Source of the DNA: Deltaproteobacteria bacterium
GTDB lineage: Bacteria; Desulfobacterota; GWC2-55-46
Reading direction: 5' to 3'
Length of the DNA stretch: 16,432 bases
Assembly: GCA_016234955.1 (NCBI GenBank)
Contig: JACRNN010000085.1
Span: forward strand, 1-16,432
Shown here: positions 7,295 to 14,329 of the stretch, piece after piece
Layout of the letters: each line of letters opens with the position of its first letter
How positions within the stretch are numbered: position 1 is the first letter of the stretch
Program-made: the position numbers and the translations under genes
Notes under the pieces: generated by a model
What the model saw: the letters and a program-made list of their open reading frames with translations, nothing else
What the model was told of the DNA's origin: nothing
The model's database searches: none

Positions 7295-9490
7295 TCAAGG
7301 GGCGTGAGGCGCGTCGACCGGCGGCCATTGGCCGGGGGTGCCGAGCAGGACGTATCCGCCTCTGGAGTCTATCACCTCAAGGCCGTGGGGTCCCTTGACA
7401 TCCTCCTGCTTCGAGGCCTCGGTTATCACTAGCATCTTCCCGTACTTCGATCTCCCGGTCAAGGAACACGAGTCGCCCTTTTCGGTCTTAATGATGGTCC
7501 TGCCGGCGTAGAAGGGTATCGAGGGCCTGTTTATCTCGTAGGTGGCCAGCGTGTCGGTCTTGCCGAGGTTCCTGGCCGCGTACTTCGAGTAGACGTAGAG
7601 CGTCTTTTGGAGGTACGCGTTCACGGGCGGCAGGGCGTGGAGCCGGAGGAATATCAAGAGGATGAGGGCGAGCGCGGATATCCCTGCGAATGACGCCTTC
7701 GGGGCCTTGAAGGCCGCAAGCCCGAAGGCCGCCGTGCAGAGGAATATCAGCCCGAGCGAGTAGAAAAATACGCCGGGGAAGGCCACGTCCATGCGTATCT
7801 CCATATGCGGCAGGATAAACATCGCGGCCCCGAGGACAACGGAGATAAGGACGAGTATGTAGAGCCCGGCCCTCCTGTCTCTATTGCCTTCGGCCAGCTC
7901 CGCGACAGCGAGGCCCGAGAGTATCGAGGCCGCCGGGAAGAGCGGCAATATGTAGTTCGGGAGCTTCGTGCGCGCGACCGTGAAGAACGCGAGGACGAAG
8001 AGGAACCATACCGAAGAGAGGAGGTAGAGGGCCGAGCCGCCGAGGAGCCTCTCCTTGACGCCCCTATAGATGGCGGATGGGAGGAACGCCACCCACGGGA
8101 AAAACCCGACAAGGAGCACCCCGATGTAGTAGTAAAACGGCCCGCCGTGGCTTGAGATGACCCCGGAGAACCGCTGCAGGTGGTGCTTGACGACGAACGC
8201 GTTGAAGAACTCCCAGCCGTTTATGTAGAGCTGGGCTATGTACCACGGCGCGGAGACGAGCAGGAAGATGAGGATATACCCCGGCCTTAAAAGCCCCCTG
8301 AACCTTTTCAGCCCCGCCGGTGACGCGGCGAGGTAGAGCAACGAGATAGCCACGGGGAAGACGAGCCCTATCGCGCCCTTTGTAAGCACGGCAAGGGCCG
8401 CTGAGACCCAGAAAAGTATTGGCCAGAGCCGCCCCTCCTCATGCGCCGCGAGGTAGAAGGAATATACCGAGGCGCTTATGAAGAAGGTGAGCGTCATGTC
8501 CGTGACCGCCGAGTGCGAATAGGTGAAGTACTCCATGCACAGAAGGAGCGAGAGCGCCGAGAAGACCCCCGGAAGCCACCCCTTCACGCGGCGGATGAAT
8601 AAAAATGTCATGAAGACCAGGAGCGACCCGAACGCGGCCGAGGTGAACCGCGCGGCGGATTCGCTTACGCTGAAGAGCTTGAAGGAGAGGTCCATCAGCC
8701 AGTAGATGAGTATGGGCTTGTCGTACCTCGGCTCGTTGTTGTAGGCGGGGGTTATTACGTCCCCCGTCACGTACATCTCCCTCGAGGCCTCTGAAAACAC
8801 CGCCTCATCGACGTCGAAGAGGAGGTATCCTCCGTTCTTGAAGAACGAGACGAATACTATCAGGAGGACGAGCGCCGCGGCCTTGAGCCTTTGCGGGGAT
8901 TCCGCCCTTTTCAGGAGGAGCCAGCCCGCGAGAACTCCCAGGATCGCGCCGGCAACGACGTCCGAGGGGTAGTGCGCGCCGAGGTATACGCGCGAGGCCG
9001 CCACAAGGGCCGCCGTCGCGTAGAAGAAGAACCTCATGGACGGGTACCTGCGCGAGAGCGTGAACGCCAGGGCGAAGCTCACGGCCGTGTGTCCGGAGGG
9101 AAGCGAGCTTAACCTGCCGGAGAGGTCGAAGAGCCGCGGCTCCTCAAGGAGCCTCAATACCGCGTCCGCGCCGTACCCTATCCTCGGCCTCTCAAAAGCG
9201 GCCTTCAGGACGTTGACCGTTATCCCGGATACGAGGATGGATATGAAACCGTCCTTTCCGGCGTCGCGCAGGGAGTCTTTCTTGAGGAAGTACCCGGCGA
9301 GATAGAGCGCGGCGGCGAGGCAGAAAAGGACAAAGCCGTCTCCGACGAGGCTGAAGAATCCGGCTATCCCGGTCAGGGGGGATATTTGCGGGACCTTGCC
9401 GGCTATGACGGGGTCGAGCCAGAGGGCTGTCAGCATGACGGCGAGAGCCGAAACCCCGGCAAAAAGAGGCCGCTTCCAGGATTTGCTCAA
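7295..9490 (-). CDS. Fusion of PAP2 phosphatase and ArnT-like (GT83) glycosyltransferase
   Basis: This is a 731-residue polytopic membrane protein. Residues about 1-197 are a PAP2 lipid phosphatase with all three motifs: KAAFERPR (96-103), PSGHT (131-135) and SRVYLGAHYPSD (166-177). From about 205 on it is an ArnT-type glycosyltransferase with the acidic loop DVDEAVFSEASREM (226-239) and RYDKPILIYW, which line up with the DETRYAEISREM and FEKPI region of ArnT. Multiple membrane segments follow, then a soluble periplasmic tail (about 625-731). ArnT enzymes move sugars from undecaprenyl phosphate to lipid A. The fused phosphatase could recycle the lipid carrier or trim a lipid phosphate; both are inferences. 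The start is TTG at 9490, overlapping the aminotransferase stop as TTGA with GAGG about 8 bp upstream. The next ATG would delete the first membrane helix. Confidence 0.85.
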   Translation of the reverse strand: MSKSWKRPLFAGVSALAVMLTALWLDPVIAGKVPQISPLTGIAGFFSLVGDGFVLFCLAAALYLAGYFLKKDSLRDAGKDGFISILVSGITVNVLKAAFERPRIGYGADAVLRLLEEPRLFDLSGRLSSLPSGHTAVSFALAFTLSRRYPSMRFFFYATAALVAASRVYLGAHYPSDVVAGAILGVLAGWLLLKRAESPQRLKAAALVLLIVFVSFFKNGGYLLFDVDEAVFSEASREMYVTGDVITPAYNNEPRYDKPILIYWLMDLSFKLFSVSESAARFTSAAFGSLLVFMTFLFIRRVKGWLPGVFSALSLLLCMEYFTYSHSAVTDMTLTFFISASVYSFYLAAHEEGRLWPILFWVSAALAVLTKGAIGLVFPVAISLLYLAASPAGLKRFRGLLRPGYILIFLLVSAPWYIAQLYINGWEFFNAFVVKHHLQRFSGVISSHGGPFYYYIGVLLVGFFPWVAFLPSAIYRGVKERLLGGSALYLLSSVWFLFVLAFFTVARTKLPNYILPLFPAASILSGLAVAELAEGNRDRRAGLYILVLISVVLGAAMFILPHMEIRMDVAFPGVFFYSLGLIFLCTAAFGLAAFKAPKASFAGISALALILLIFLRLHALPPVNAYLQKTLYVYSKYAARNLGKTDTLATYEINRPSIPFYAGRTIIKTEKGDSCSLTGRSKYGKMLVITEASKQEDVKGPHGLEVIDSRGGYVLLGTPGQWPPVDAPHAP

Positions 9491-10758
9491 CAGAGCGCCT
9501 CCTCGAAGATATCAAGCGCCCGTTCCATCTCTGTTTTTGTTGCCGTAAGCGGAGGCATGAGCCTGACTACGTTCTTATCCGGCCCGCACTCTATCACGAT
9601 GAGCCCGCGGGACAGGCACCCGTCCATGACCTTCTTCAGGAACTCCCTGTCAGGGGAGCCGTCCTTTTTCACGAACTCGACGCCGAGCATGAGGCCGAGA
9701 CCGCGCACGTCGCCGATGGAGGAGCATTTCCCCTGCATGGCGCGGAGCCTTTCGACGGCGTAGAGCCCCATCTCCGCGGCGTTGCCGAGTATCGATTCCC
9801 TCTCGGTCCTGTCTATGGCGGCGCAGGCGGCGGCGCAGGAGACGGGGTTGCCCCCGAACGTCGTGCCGTGCGCGCCCGGGGGCCAGCCGGACATTATCTT
9901 TGCGGTAGACCCGACCGCGCTCAGCGGGAAGCCCGAGGCTATGGCCTTGCCTAACGCGATTATGTCGGGGGTGAGGCCGAAGTGCTCGCAGGCGAACCAC
10001 CTGCCGGTCCTGCCGAACCCGGTCTGGACCTCGTCGGCCACGAGCAGTATCCCGTTCGCCCTGCACAGCCCCTCGATCCTCTTGAGGTACTCGGCCGGCG
10101 GTACGACGTAGCCGCCCTCGCCGAGGACCGGCTCTATGACCGCGCACGCCACCTCTTCGGCGGATATCTGGTGCTTGAGCATTTTTTCAAGAAAGCCGAA
10201 GCACTCAAGGGAGCACTCGCCGCTCTTTTTGCCCATCGGGCACCTGTAGCAGTAGGGATACGGCGCGTGGAAGACGGACGGGAGGAGCGGGTGGTAGTTC
10301 CTCCTGTACCTCGACGACGAAGAGGTGAGGCTCAGCGCGCCGAGCGTCCTGCCGTGGAAGGCCCCGGTGAAGGCTATGATGCCCTGCCTGCCGGTAGAGT
10401 GGCGCGCGAGCTTTACGGCGCCCTCGACGGCCTCGGCCCCGCTGTTGGAGAAAAAGAACATCTCTATGCCTTCGGGGGTGATCCGGGCGAGCCTCTCCGC
10501 GAGCTCGACCTCGCTGCGGTAGTGGAATATGCAGCCGGAGTGTATGAGGTTCTCAAGCTGCGCCTTCGCTGCGGCGACCACCTCCGGGGGGCAGTGGCCG
10601 AGGTTGGACGTGGCGAGCCCGGAGGTGAAGTCCATGTACCGTTTGCCTGAGGCGTCCTCCACGTACAAGCCCTCGGCCTTCACCGCGACTATGCCGGTAT
10701 GGAAGACGAGCGCCGGGGTCAGGAGCCTGCGCGATCCGCTTATGACGTCGTTGTCCAT
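9487..10758 (-). CDS. Class III PLP aminotransferase (GABA/acetylornithine aminotransferase-like)
   Basis: This 423-residue fold-type I, class III aminotransferase moves an omega-amino group to a keto acid (typically 2-oxoglutarate), leaving an aldehyde. The evidence is SGLATSNLGHCPPEV near the start, SNSGAEAVEGAVKLAR, FHGRTLGALSLT, ADEVQTGFGRTG (D242), GKAIASGFPLSA with the PLP lysine K271, and GTTFGGNPVSCAA. An unusual cysteine cluster, CYRC (170-173) and C182/C186, interrupts the region after the FHGRT motif. Substrate (GABA, ornithine, lysine or other) cannot be read from sequence. The stop overlaps the next gene, and the downstream genes are probably co-transcribed. The ATG at 10758 gives the family's usual N-terminus. 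Ribosome pairing is weak: an AAGGAAA lies about 15 bp upstream. Confidence 0.86.
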   Translation of the reverse strand: MDNDVISGSRRLLTPALVFHTGIVAVKAEGLYVEDASGKRYMDFTSGLATSNLGHCPPEVVAAAKAQLENLIHSGCIFHYRSEVELAERLARITPEGIEMFFFSNSGAEAVEGAVKLARHSTGRQGIIAFTGAFHGRTLGALSLTSSSSRYRRNYHPLLPSVFHAPYPYCYRCPMGKKSGECSLECFGFLEKMLKHQISAEEVACAVIEPVLGEGGYVVPPAEYLKRIEGLCRANGILLVADEVQTGFGRTGRWFACEHFGLTPDIIALGKAIASGFPLSAVGSTAKIMSGWPPGAHGTTFGGNPVSCAAACAAIDRTERESILGNAAEMGLYAVERLRAMQGKCSSIGDVRGLGLMLGVEFVKKDGSPDREFLKKVMDGCLSRGLIVIECGPDKNVVRLMPPLTATKTEMERALDIFEEALC

Positions 10759-10835
10759 TGGCGCTTTTAATGTTTCCTTCGGGTATAATTAAGCGCAGCT
10801 TGCCGCGTATAATAAAAACAGATTCTCCTTCGGAT

Positions 10836-10857
10836 ACCCCGCAGCTTGCTGAGGGGT
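10836..10857 (-). repeat. Palindromic repeat between the aminotransferase and zinc-ribbon genes
   Basis: ACCCCGCAGC (10836-10845) pairs with GCTGAGGGGT (10848-10857) around a 2-nt loop, with one G-A mismatch. The plus-strand text then runs GGTTCAT, which is also the right end of the dispersed palindromic family. A partial second copy (CCTTCGG, TA, then CGCAGCTTGC) lies just to the left, around 10776-10802. On the minus strand a TTTTTATT stretch comes about 18 nt after the stem, too far for a convincing terminator. It fills the 102-bp gap between genes. Confidence 0.5.
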
Positions 10858-10860
10858 GGT

Positions 10861-11109
10861 TCATTCGCCGTCAAGAGGCGCAGGCTCGCACAGGAGTGAG
10901 TCGTAGATGGCGAGGCGTCCGCATTTTTTGCAGATGTATTCCATCTTGTTCAGCATGGGCGGACATACGTGTCTCGGGTCGTCCACTGTCTTCCCGCAGA
11001 ACTCGCAGGTGAACGGAGCGCCCTGGCCTGCCGGATGGCACAGGTGCCCGCTTCCGCTCGCGATAAGCCCGCAGGTGGGGCATTTGTAGGTCTGGACGTA
11101 TTCTGTCAT
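10861..11109 (-). CDS. Small Cys-rich protein with three zinc-ribbon-like motifs
   Basis: This is an 82-residue soluble protein of unknown function. It contains three successive short units of the form C-x2-C followed about ten residues later by a Cys: YKCPTCG ending HLC (10-24), FTCEFCG ending HVC (35-49) and YICKKCG ending LLC (60-74). Each could hold zinc or iron in a rubredoxin/zinc-ribbon way. The second and third units are separated by PPMLNKMEY. GGAG lies about 9 bp before the ATG. It begins 31 bp after the ferritin-like gene on the same strand, so it is very likely co-transcribed. It could act as an electron-transfer or scaffold partner of that diiron protein, replacing the C-terminal rubredoxin seen in rubrerythrins; this is inference. 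I do not recognise the protein. Confidence 0.65.
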   Translation of the reverse strand: MTEYVQTYKCPTCGLIASGSGHLCHPAGQGAPFTCEFCGKTVDDPRHVCPPMLNKMEYICKKCGRLAIYDSLLCEPAPLDGE

Positions 11110-11140
11110 GGAAAAACGCTCCCTGTATATTTTTACCTTG

Positions 11141-11632
11141 CTACGGCAGACACTTCTGAAGCTCGGTAAGTTTTTTCACGTGGCTCTTTTCCTGCTCTAT
11201 GAGGTTCTCGACGACGTCCCTGTCCTTCTCGCGTATCATCTTCAATATCTCATAGTAAAAAAGGAGCGAGTCCTTTTCCATGTCAAGGGCGGTCCTTACC
11301 GCGTCCTTTTCGTCCTTGACCTGCCGGGCGAGGTCGCGCCCCTTGCCGGGGTTTGTGAAGACCTCGGTGTCCGCGATGGCCGAGATGTAGAGGGCCGCCT
11401 CGTCGGCATACGCGTCAAAGCCCGCCTGGTAGTCCTTGTCCGCAAGCGTCTTCTTGAGCTCGGAGAATACCCTTATGTGGTCGCACTCCTCGTTTGCGAG
11501 GACCTTGAAGACCTCTTTGAGCCTTTCGTTCCTCGAGGCCTTTGCGGCGTCGGCATAATACCTGAGGCCGTTCTCCTCTATCTTTATCGCCATGTCAAGG
11601 ACCTCTTTGCCTGTGAAATGGACGGGGTCCAT
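11141..11632 (-). CDS. Ferritin-like diiron protein (rubrerythrin-type erythrin domain)
   Basis: This 163-residue four-helix diiron protein resembles the N-terminal domain of rubrerythrin but has no C-terminal rubredoxin domain. Helix signatures are AIKIEENGLRYY (E20), LANEECDHIRVF (E49, H52), ALDMEKDSLLFYY (E119) and EQEKSHVKK (E148, H151), giving the repeated E-x2-H diiron ligands. Members handle peroxide or iron in anaerobes. I use the ATG at 11632, not 11650, because a perfect AAGGAGG (minus strand, 11647-11641) lies 8 bp upstream of it; the longer frame would place this site inside the coding region. An extended -10 promoter lies upstream. The Cys-rich small protein follows directly and may be its redox partner. 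Confidence 0.87.
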   Translation of the reverse strand: MDPVHFTGKEVLDMAIKIEENGLRYYADAAKASRNERLKEVFKVLANEECDHIRVFSELKKTLADKDYQAGFDAYADEAALYISAIADTEVFTNPGKGRDLARQVKDEKDAVRTALDMEKDSLLFYYEILKMIREKDRDVVENLIEQEKSHVKKLTELQKCLP

Positions 11633-11640
11633 ATAATATT

Positions 11641-11647
11641 CCTCCTT
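11641..11647 (-). promoter_or_regulatory. Strong ribosome binding site that sets the ferritin-like gene start
   Basis: On the minus strand AAGGAGG ends 8 bp before the ATG at 11632. It fixes the start there, not at the in-frame ATG at 11650. Confidence 0.75.
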
Positions 11648-11707
11648 CATATGCCGTATTTTATGCGCCGCTCACGGACAGATACCGGGGATGCCGGCGA
11701 GCTGTAA

Positions 11708-11734
11708 ATTATAACAGAAACAGGGTCAAATCAA
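11708..11734 (-). promoter_or_regulatory. Extended -10 promoter for the ferritin-like gene pair
   Basis: On the minus strand TGT directly precedes a perfect TATAAT (11713-11708), an extended -10. TTGATT at 11734-11729 lies 15 bp upstream as a weak -35. The predicted leader of roughly 70 nt ends at the strong ribosome site. Confidence 0.65.
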
Positions 11735-11788
11735 CAGCTAAGTTTGAAGCCATTCCTTCTCTATTATATCAGGAGGGGCGCGTCCCGC

Positions 11789-13282
11789 TCAGTCCTTGTC
11801 TATCTGTGCCTTCTGGAGTCTGGCGCTGAAGTCCCTGTAGATTATCTTCCACTTCGTGAACATGTCGAGGCTTCCGCCCCTGCCGCCCGCCTCCCTGCGG
11901 CCAAGCCCGCTCCGTTTGGTCCCGCCGAACGGGAGCTGTATCTCGGCGCCTATGGTCGGGGCGTTTATGTAGACTATCCCGGCGTCGAGGTCCCTTTCGG
12001 CAATCGCGCTCCTGTTGACGTCCTGTGTGTATATCGACGAGGAGAGGCCGTACTCCACGCCGTTGGCTATCTCTATGGCGTCCTCCATGTCCCGCGCCCG
12101 CATCACGGCCACCACGGGGCCGAATATCTCCTCTTTCGCTATGCGCATGGAAGGGGCCGCGTCCACGAAGATGGTCGGGTCTATGAAGTAGCCTCTCTCA
12201 AGCGGGCCTGTGGAGTTCCTGTTGCCCCCGAGGACGAGCCGCGCCCCCTCCTTCCTGCCGGTCTCTATATAAGAGAGCACCTTTTCCATCTGGGATTCGT
12301 TTATGACCGGCCCCATGTGGGTGGAGGGGTCGAGGCCGTCGCCTATCCTGAGCCTCCTTGCCGCGGCAACGAACCGCTCGACGAATTCGTCGTAGACCTT
12401 CTCGTGCACTATTACCCTGGACGCCGCGGTGCACCTCTGCCCGCTCGTGCCGAACCCTCCCCAGAGCGCGCCCTCCACGGCAAGGTCAAGCCTGGCGTCG
12501 TCCATGACGATGATGGGGTTTTTCCCTCCCATCTCGCAGGAGACCTCCTTGCCGGGCCCTGAGCAGGCCCTGGCGAGCGCCTCCCCGACCGCGGATGAGC
12601 CGGTGAACGACACGCCGTCTACGCCTCGGTGCGCGGCGAGGTATTCGCCGGTATCTTCGCCCCGGCCGTGGACGAGGTTTACCACGCCGTGCGGGAGCCC
12701 GGCCTCGTTGATAAGCTCAACGAGCCTTGTGGCGGAGGCCGGGGTGTGGCTGGACGGCTTTAAGACCACGGTATTGCCGCCGATGAGCGCCGGGAATATC
12801 TTCCACGCAGGGATGGCCGTGGGGAAGTTCCACGGCGTTATGAGGGCGAAGACCCCCACCGGCACGCGCACCGATTTGCAGTCCTTCATCGGGAGCTCCG
12901 AGGGGACCGTCTCGCCGGTCATGCGTCTGCCCTCACCGGCCATGTAGAAGGCCATGTCTATGGCCTCCTGGACGTCGCCGAGCCCCTCGGGGAGTATCTT
13001 CCCCATCTCTCTGGTCACAAGGCGTCCAAGTGAGTCCTTGTCCTTCTCTATGAGGCGGGCCGCCCTGAAGAGGATTTCCCCCCTCTTGGGGGCCGGGGTG
13101 AGCCTCCAGAGCTCGCGCGCCGCGCGCGCCGCGGTAACGGCCTCGTCCACGTCGGCCCTGCCTGAGAGGGGGAAGACCCCTACCACGTCATCGGTATTAG
13201 CGGGGTTGACGCTCTTTAGCGTCCTCCTGTCCTGTGCGGGCTTCCACTCCCCGTTGATGAGGTTCAATATTGCGCCGGCCAT
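11789..13282 (-). CDS. NAD(P)-dependent aldehyde dehydrogenase
   Basis: This 497-residue member of the ALDH superfamily oxidises an aldehyde to its acid. Visible active-site blocks are PWNFP (N152), KPSSHTP (K175), FTGSSAVGEAL, CEMGGKNP with the general base E250, and GTSGQRC with catalytic C284, then EEIFGPVVAV and PFGGTKRSG. The C-terminal KWKIIYRDFSARLQKAQ resembles the group that includes alpha-ketoglutaric-semialdehyde-type dehydrogenases. The actual aldehyde (glutamate, succinate, aminoadipate semialdehyde or other) is not decided. The ATG at 13282 is chosen because GGAGG lies 5 bp before it; the in-frame GTG at 13288 overlaps that site. It has its own promoter and is separated from the ferritin-like gene by that gene's promoter. 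The nearby aminotransferase would make a matching aldehyde, and the proline dehydrogenase makes P5C. Confidence 0.93.
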   Translation of the reverse strand: MAGAILNLINGEWKPAQDRRTLKSVNPANTDDVVGVFPLSGRADVDEAVTAARAARELWRLTPAPKRGEILFRAARLIEKDKDSLGRLVTREMGKILPEGLGDVQEAIDMAFYMAGEGRRMTGETVPSELPMKDCKSVRVPVGVFALITPWNFPTAIPAWKIFPALIGGNTVVLKPSSHTPASATRLVELINEAGLPHGVVNLVHGRGEDTGEYLAAHRGVDGVSFTGSSAVGEALARACSGPGKEVSCEMGGKNPIIVMDDARLDLAVEGALWGGFGTSGQRCTAASRVIVHEKVYDEFVERFVAAARRLRIGDGLDPSTHMGPVINESQMEKVLSYIETGRKEGARLVLGGNRNSTGPLERGYFIDPTIFVDAAPSMRIAKEEIFGPVVAVMRARDMEDAIEIANGVEYGLSSSIYTQDVNRSAIAERDLDAGIVYINAPTIGAEIQLPFGGTKRSGLGRREAGGRGGSLDMFTKWKIIYRDFSARLQKAQIDKD

Positions 13283-13287
13283 ACACA

Positions 13288-13292
13288 CCTCC
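13288..13292 (-). promoter_or_regulatory. Ribosome binding site that sets the aldehyde dehydrogenase start
   Basis: GGAGG on the minus strand ends 5 bp before the ATG at 13282. The in-frame GTG at 13288 lies within the site and so is unlikely to be used. Confidence 0.65.
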
Positions 13293-13320
13293 GCATTTCG
13301 ACTTTCCGAAGCGTCTGCTC

Positions 13321-13349
13321 AGTATATCAGAGCGTAAAATCGTAAGCAA
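13321..13349 (-). promoter_or_regulatory. Sigma70-like promoter for the aldehyde dehydrogenase gene
   Basis: On the minus strand TTGCTT (13349-13344) and TATACT (13326-13321) are 17 bp apart. A TG one base upstream of the -10 gives an extended -10 as well. Start of transcription would be near 13314, about 30 nt before the ATG. Confidence 0.7.
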
Positions 13350-13429
13350 GGGGCGGTCGCCTCCATGCGACTGAGGGGTTCGCATTCCTCTGTCCCGCCC
13401 GCGGGGCCGTTATTTTTTTCTCTGTAAAA

Positions 13430-13458
13430 TTGCAAAATCTCCTGATTTGTGTTATTAA
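13430..13458 (+). promoter_or_regulatory. Possible promoter for yebC (divergent from the ALDH promoter)
   Basis: TTGCAA (13430-13435) and TATTAA (13453-13458) are 17 bp apart, each matching consensus at four of six positions, with an A/T-rich stretch upstream. Palindromic repeat copy B then lies in the predicted leader. This is weaker than the divergent promoter at 13321-13349. Confidence 0.4.
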
Positions 13459-13468
13459 TGCGGAATCG

Positions 13469-13519
13469 TTTTTTAACGTTCCGGAACCCAGGAGGCTTTT
13501 GAGCCTGGGGAGGTTTCAT
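13469..13519 (+). repeat. Palindromic dispersed repeat, copy B
   Basis: A six-T run is followed by AACGTTCCGGAACCC and then, after a short middle, GGTTTCAT. CCCAGG (13487-13492) pairs with CCTGGG (13504-13509) and an outer GAA pairs with TTC, giving a bulged hairpin. Its 5' block (AACGTTCCGGAACC) is a diverged form of the AGCGTTCTGAAACC of the other copies. It lies 32 bp upstream of yebC. Confidence 0.65.
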
Positions 13520-13551
13520 ATATTCCTATCTTACCGACAGCGGGGGCGCAG

Positions 13552-14304
13552 ATGTCAGGGCATTCAAAGTGGGCGAACATAAAGCATAAGAAGGCCAAAT
13601 CCGACGCGAAGAAGGGCAAGGTATTTACAAAGCTCGTCAAGGAGATAATGGTGGCGGCAAAGGTCGGCGGGAGCGACCCCTCCGGCAACCCGAGGCTCAG
13701 GGCCGCCATAGAGACTGCAAAGTCCGAGAACCTGCCCGCCGACAACATCGAGCGCGCCATAAAAAAGGGCGCGGGCGAGCTCGATTCTGTCAATTACGAG
13801 GAGGGCACCTACGAAGGGTACGGCCCCGGCGGGGTCGCGGTGCTCGTCAACTTCATGACCGACAACAGGAACAGGACCGCTTCCGAGGTCCGCCATGCGT
13901 TCTCAAGCTTCGGCGGCAGTCTCGGGCAGAGCGGCTCGGTCGGCTATCTCTTCGAGAAAAAGGGCTTCTTCACCTTCGAGATGGAGTCCATAACGGAAGA
14001 GAGGCTCATGGAGGCCGCGCTCGAGGCCGGGGCCGAGGACGTGGTGGCCAACAACGAGGACCGGGTCTTTGAGGTATATACCGCCCCCGCTGACTTCATA
14101 AAGGTGAAGAACTCTTTCGACGCCGCGGGGGTCAGGTACACCCTTGCCGAGACGACGATGGCGCCGAAGACCACGGTCAAGGTGGAGGGCAAGACGGCCC
14201 GGCAGGTCTTAAGCCTCCTTGAAGAGCTTGAGTACCTCGACGACGTCCAGTCCGTATACGCCAACTTCGACATCCCGTCGGAGGAGATGGCCGGGGTCGC
14301 GTGA
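13552..14304 (+). CDS. yebC: YebC/TACO1-family translation or transcription regulator
   Basis: This 250-residue protein is of normal YebC length. The family start SGHSKWANIKHKKAKSDA is exact, followed by FTKLVKEIMVAAKVGG, DPSGNPRLRAAIETAKSENLP (written here in two overlapping parts of the same helix), NIERAIKKGAG, YEGYGPGGVAVLV and NRNRTASEVRHAFS. The family binds nucleic acid or ribosomes. Bacterial members have been linked both to transcription control and to relief of ribosome stalling at proline stretches. It sits immediately before ruvC, the common arrangement in proteobacteria and their relatives, although a MITE-like element now separates the two genes. The start ATG at 13552 is fixed by the conserved N-terminus; the ribosome site is poor, only a G-rich GGGGGCG. 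Confidence 0.97.
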   Translation: MSGHSKWANIKHKKAKSDAKKGKVFTKLVKEIMVAAKVGGSDPSGNPRLRAAIETAKSENLPADNIERAIKKGAGELDSVNYEEGTYEGYGPGGVAVLVNFMTDNRNRTASEVRHAFSSFGGSLGQSGSVGYLFEKKGFFTFEMESITEERLMEAALEAGAEDVVANNEDRVFEVYTAPADFIKVKNSFDAAGVRYTLAETTMAPKTTVKVEGKTARQVLSLLEELEYLDDVQSVYANFDIPSEEMAGVA

Positions 14305-14329
14305 GGCGGGAGCGGCGGATATTATTATA

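Noticed and set aside
6520..7398. Plus-strand open frame of 292 residues opposite the P-loop gene
   Set aside because: Antisense to a well-supported gene, rich in Arg/Gly/His with no recognisable motif.
13394..13419. GCCCGCGGGGC followed by seven T as a terminator
   Set aside because: The stem is only four base pairs with a 3-nt loop; no gene ends on the plus strand just upstream.
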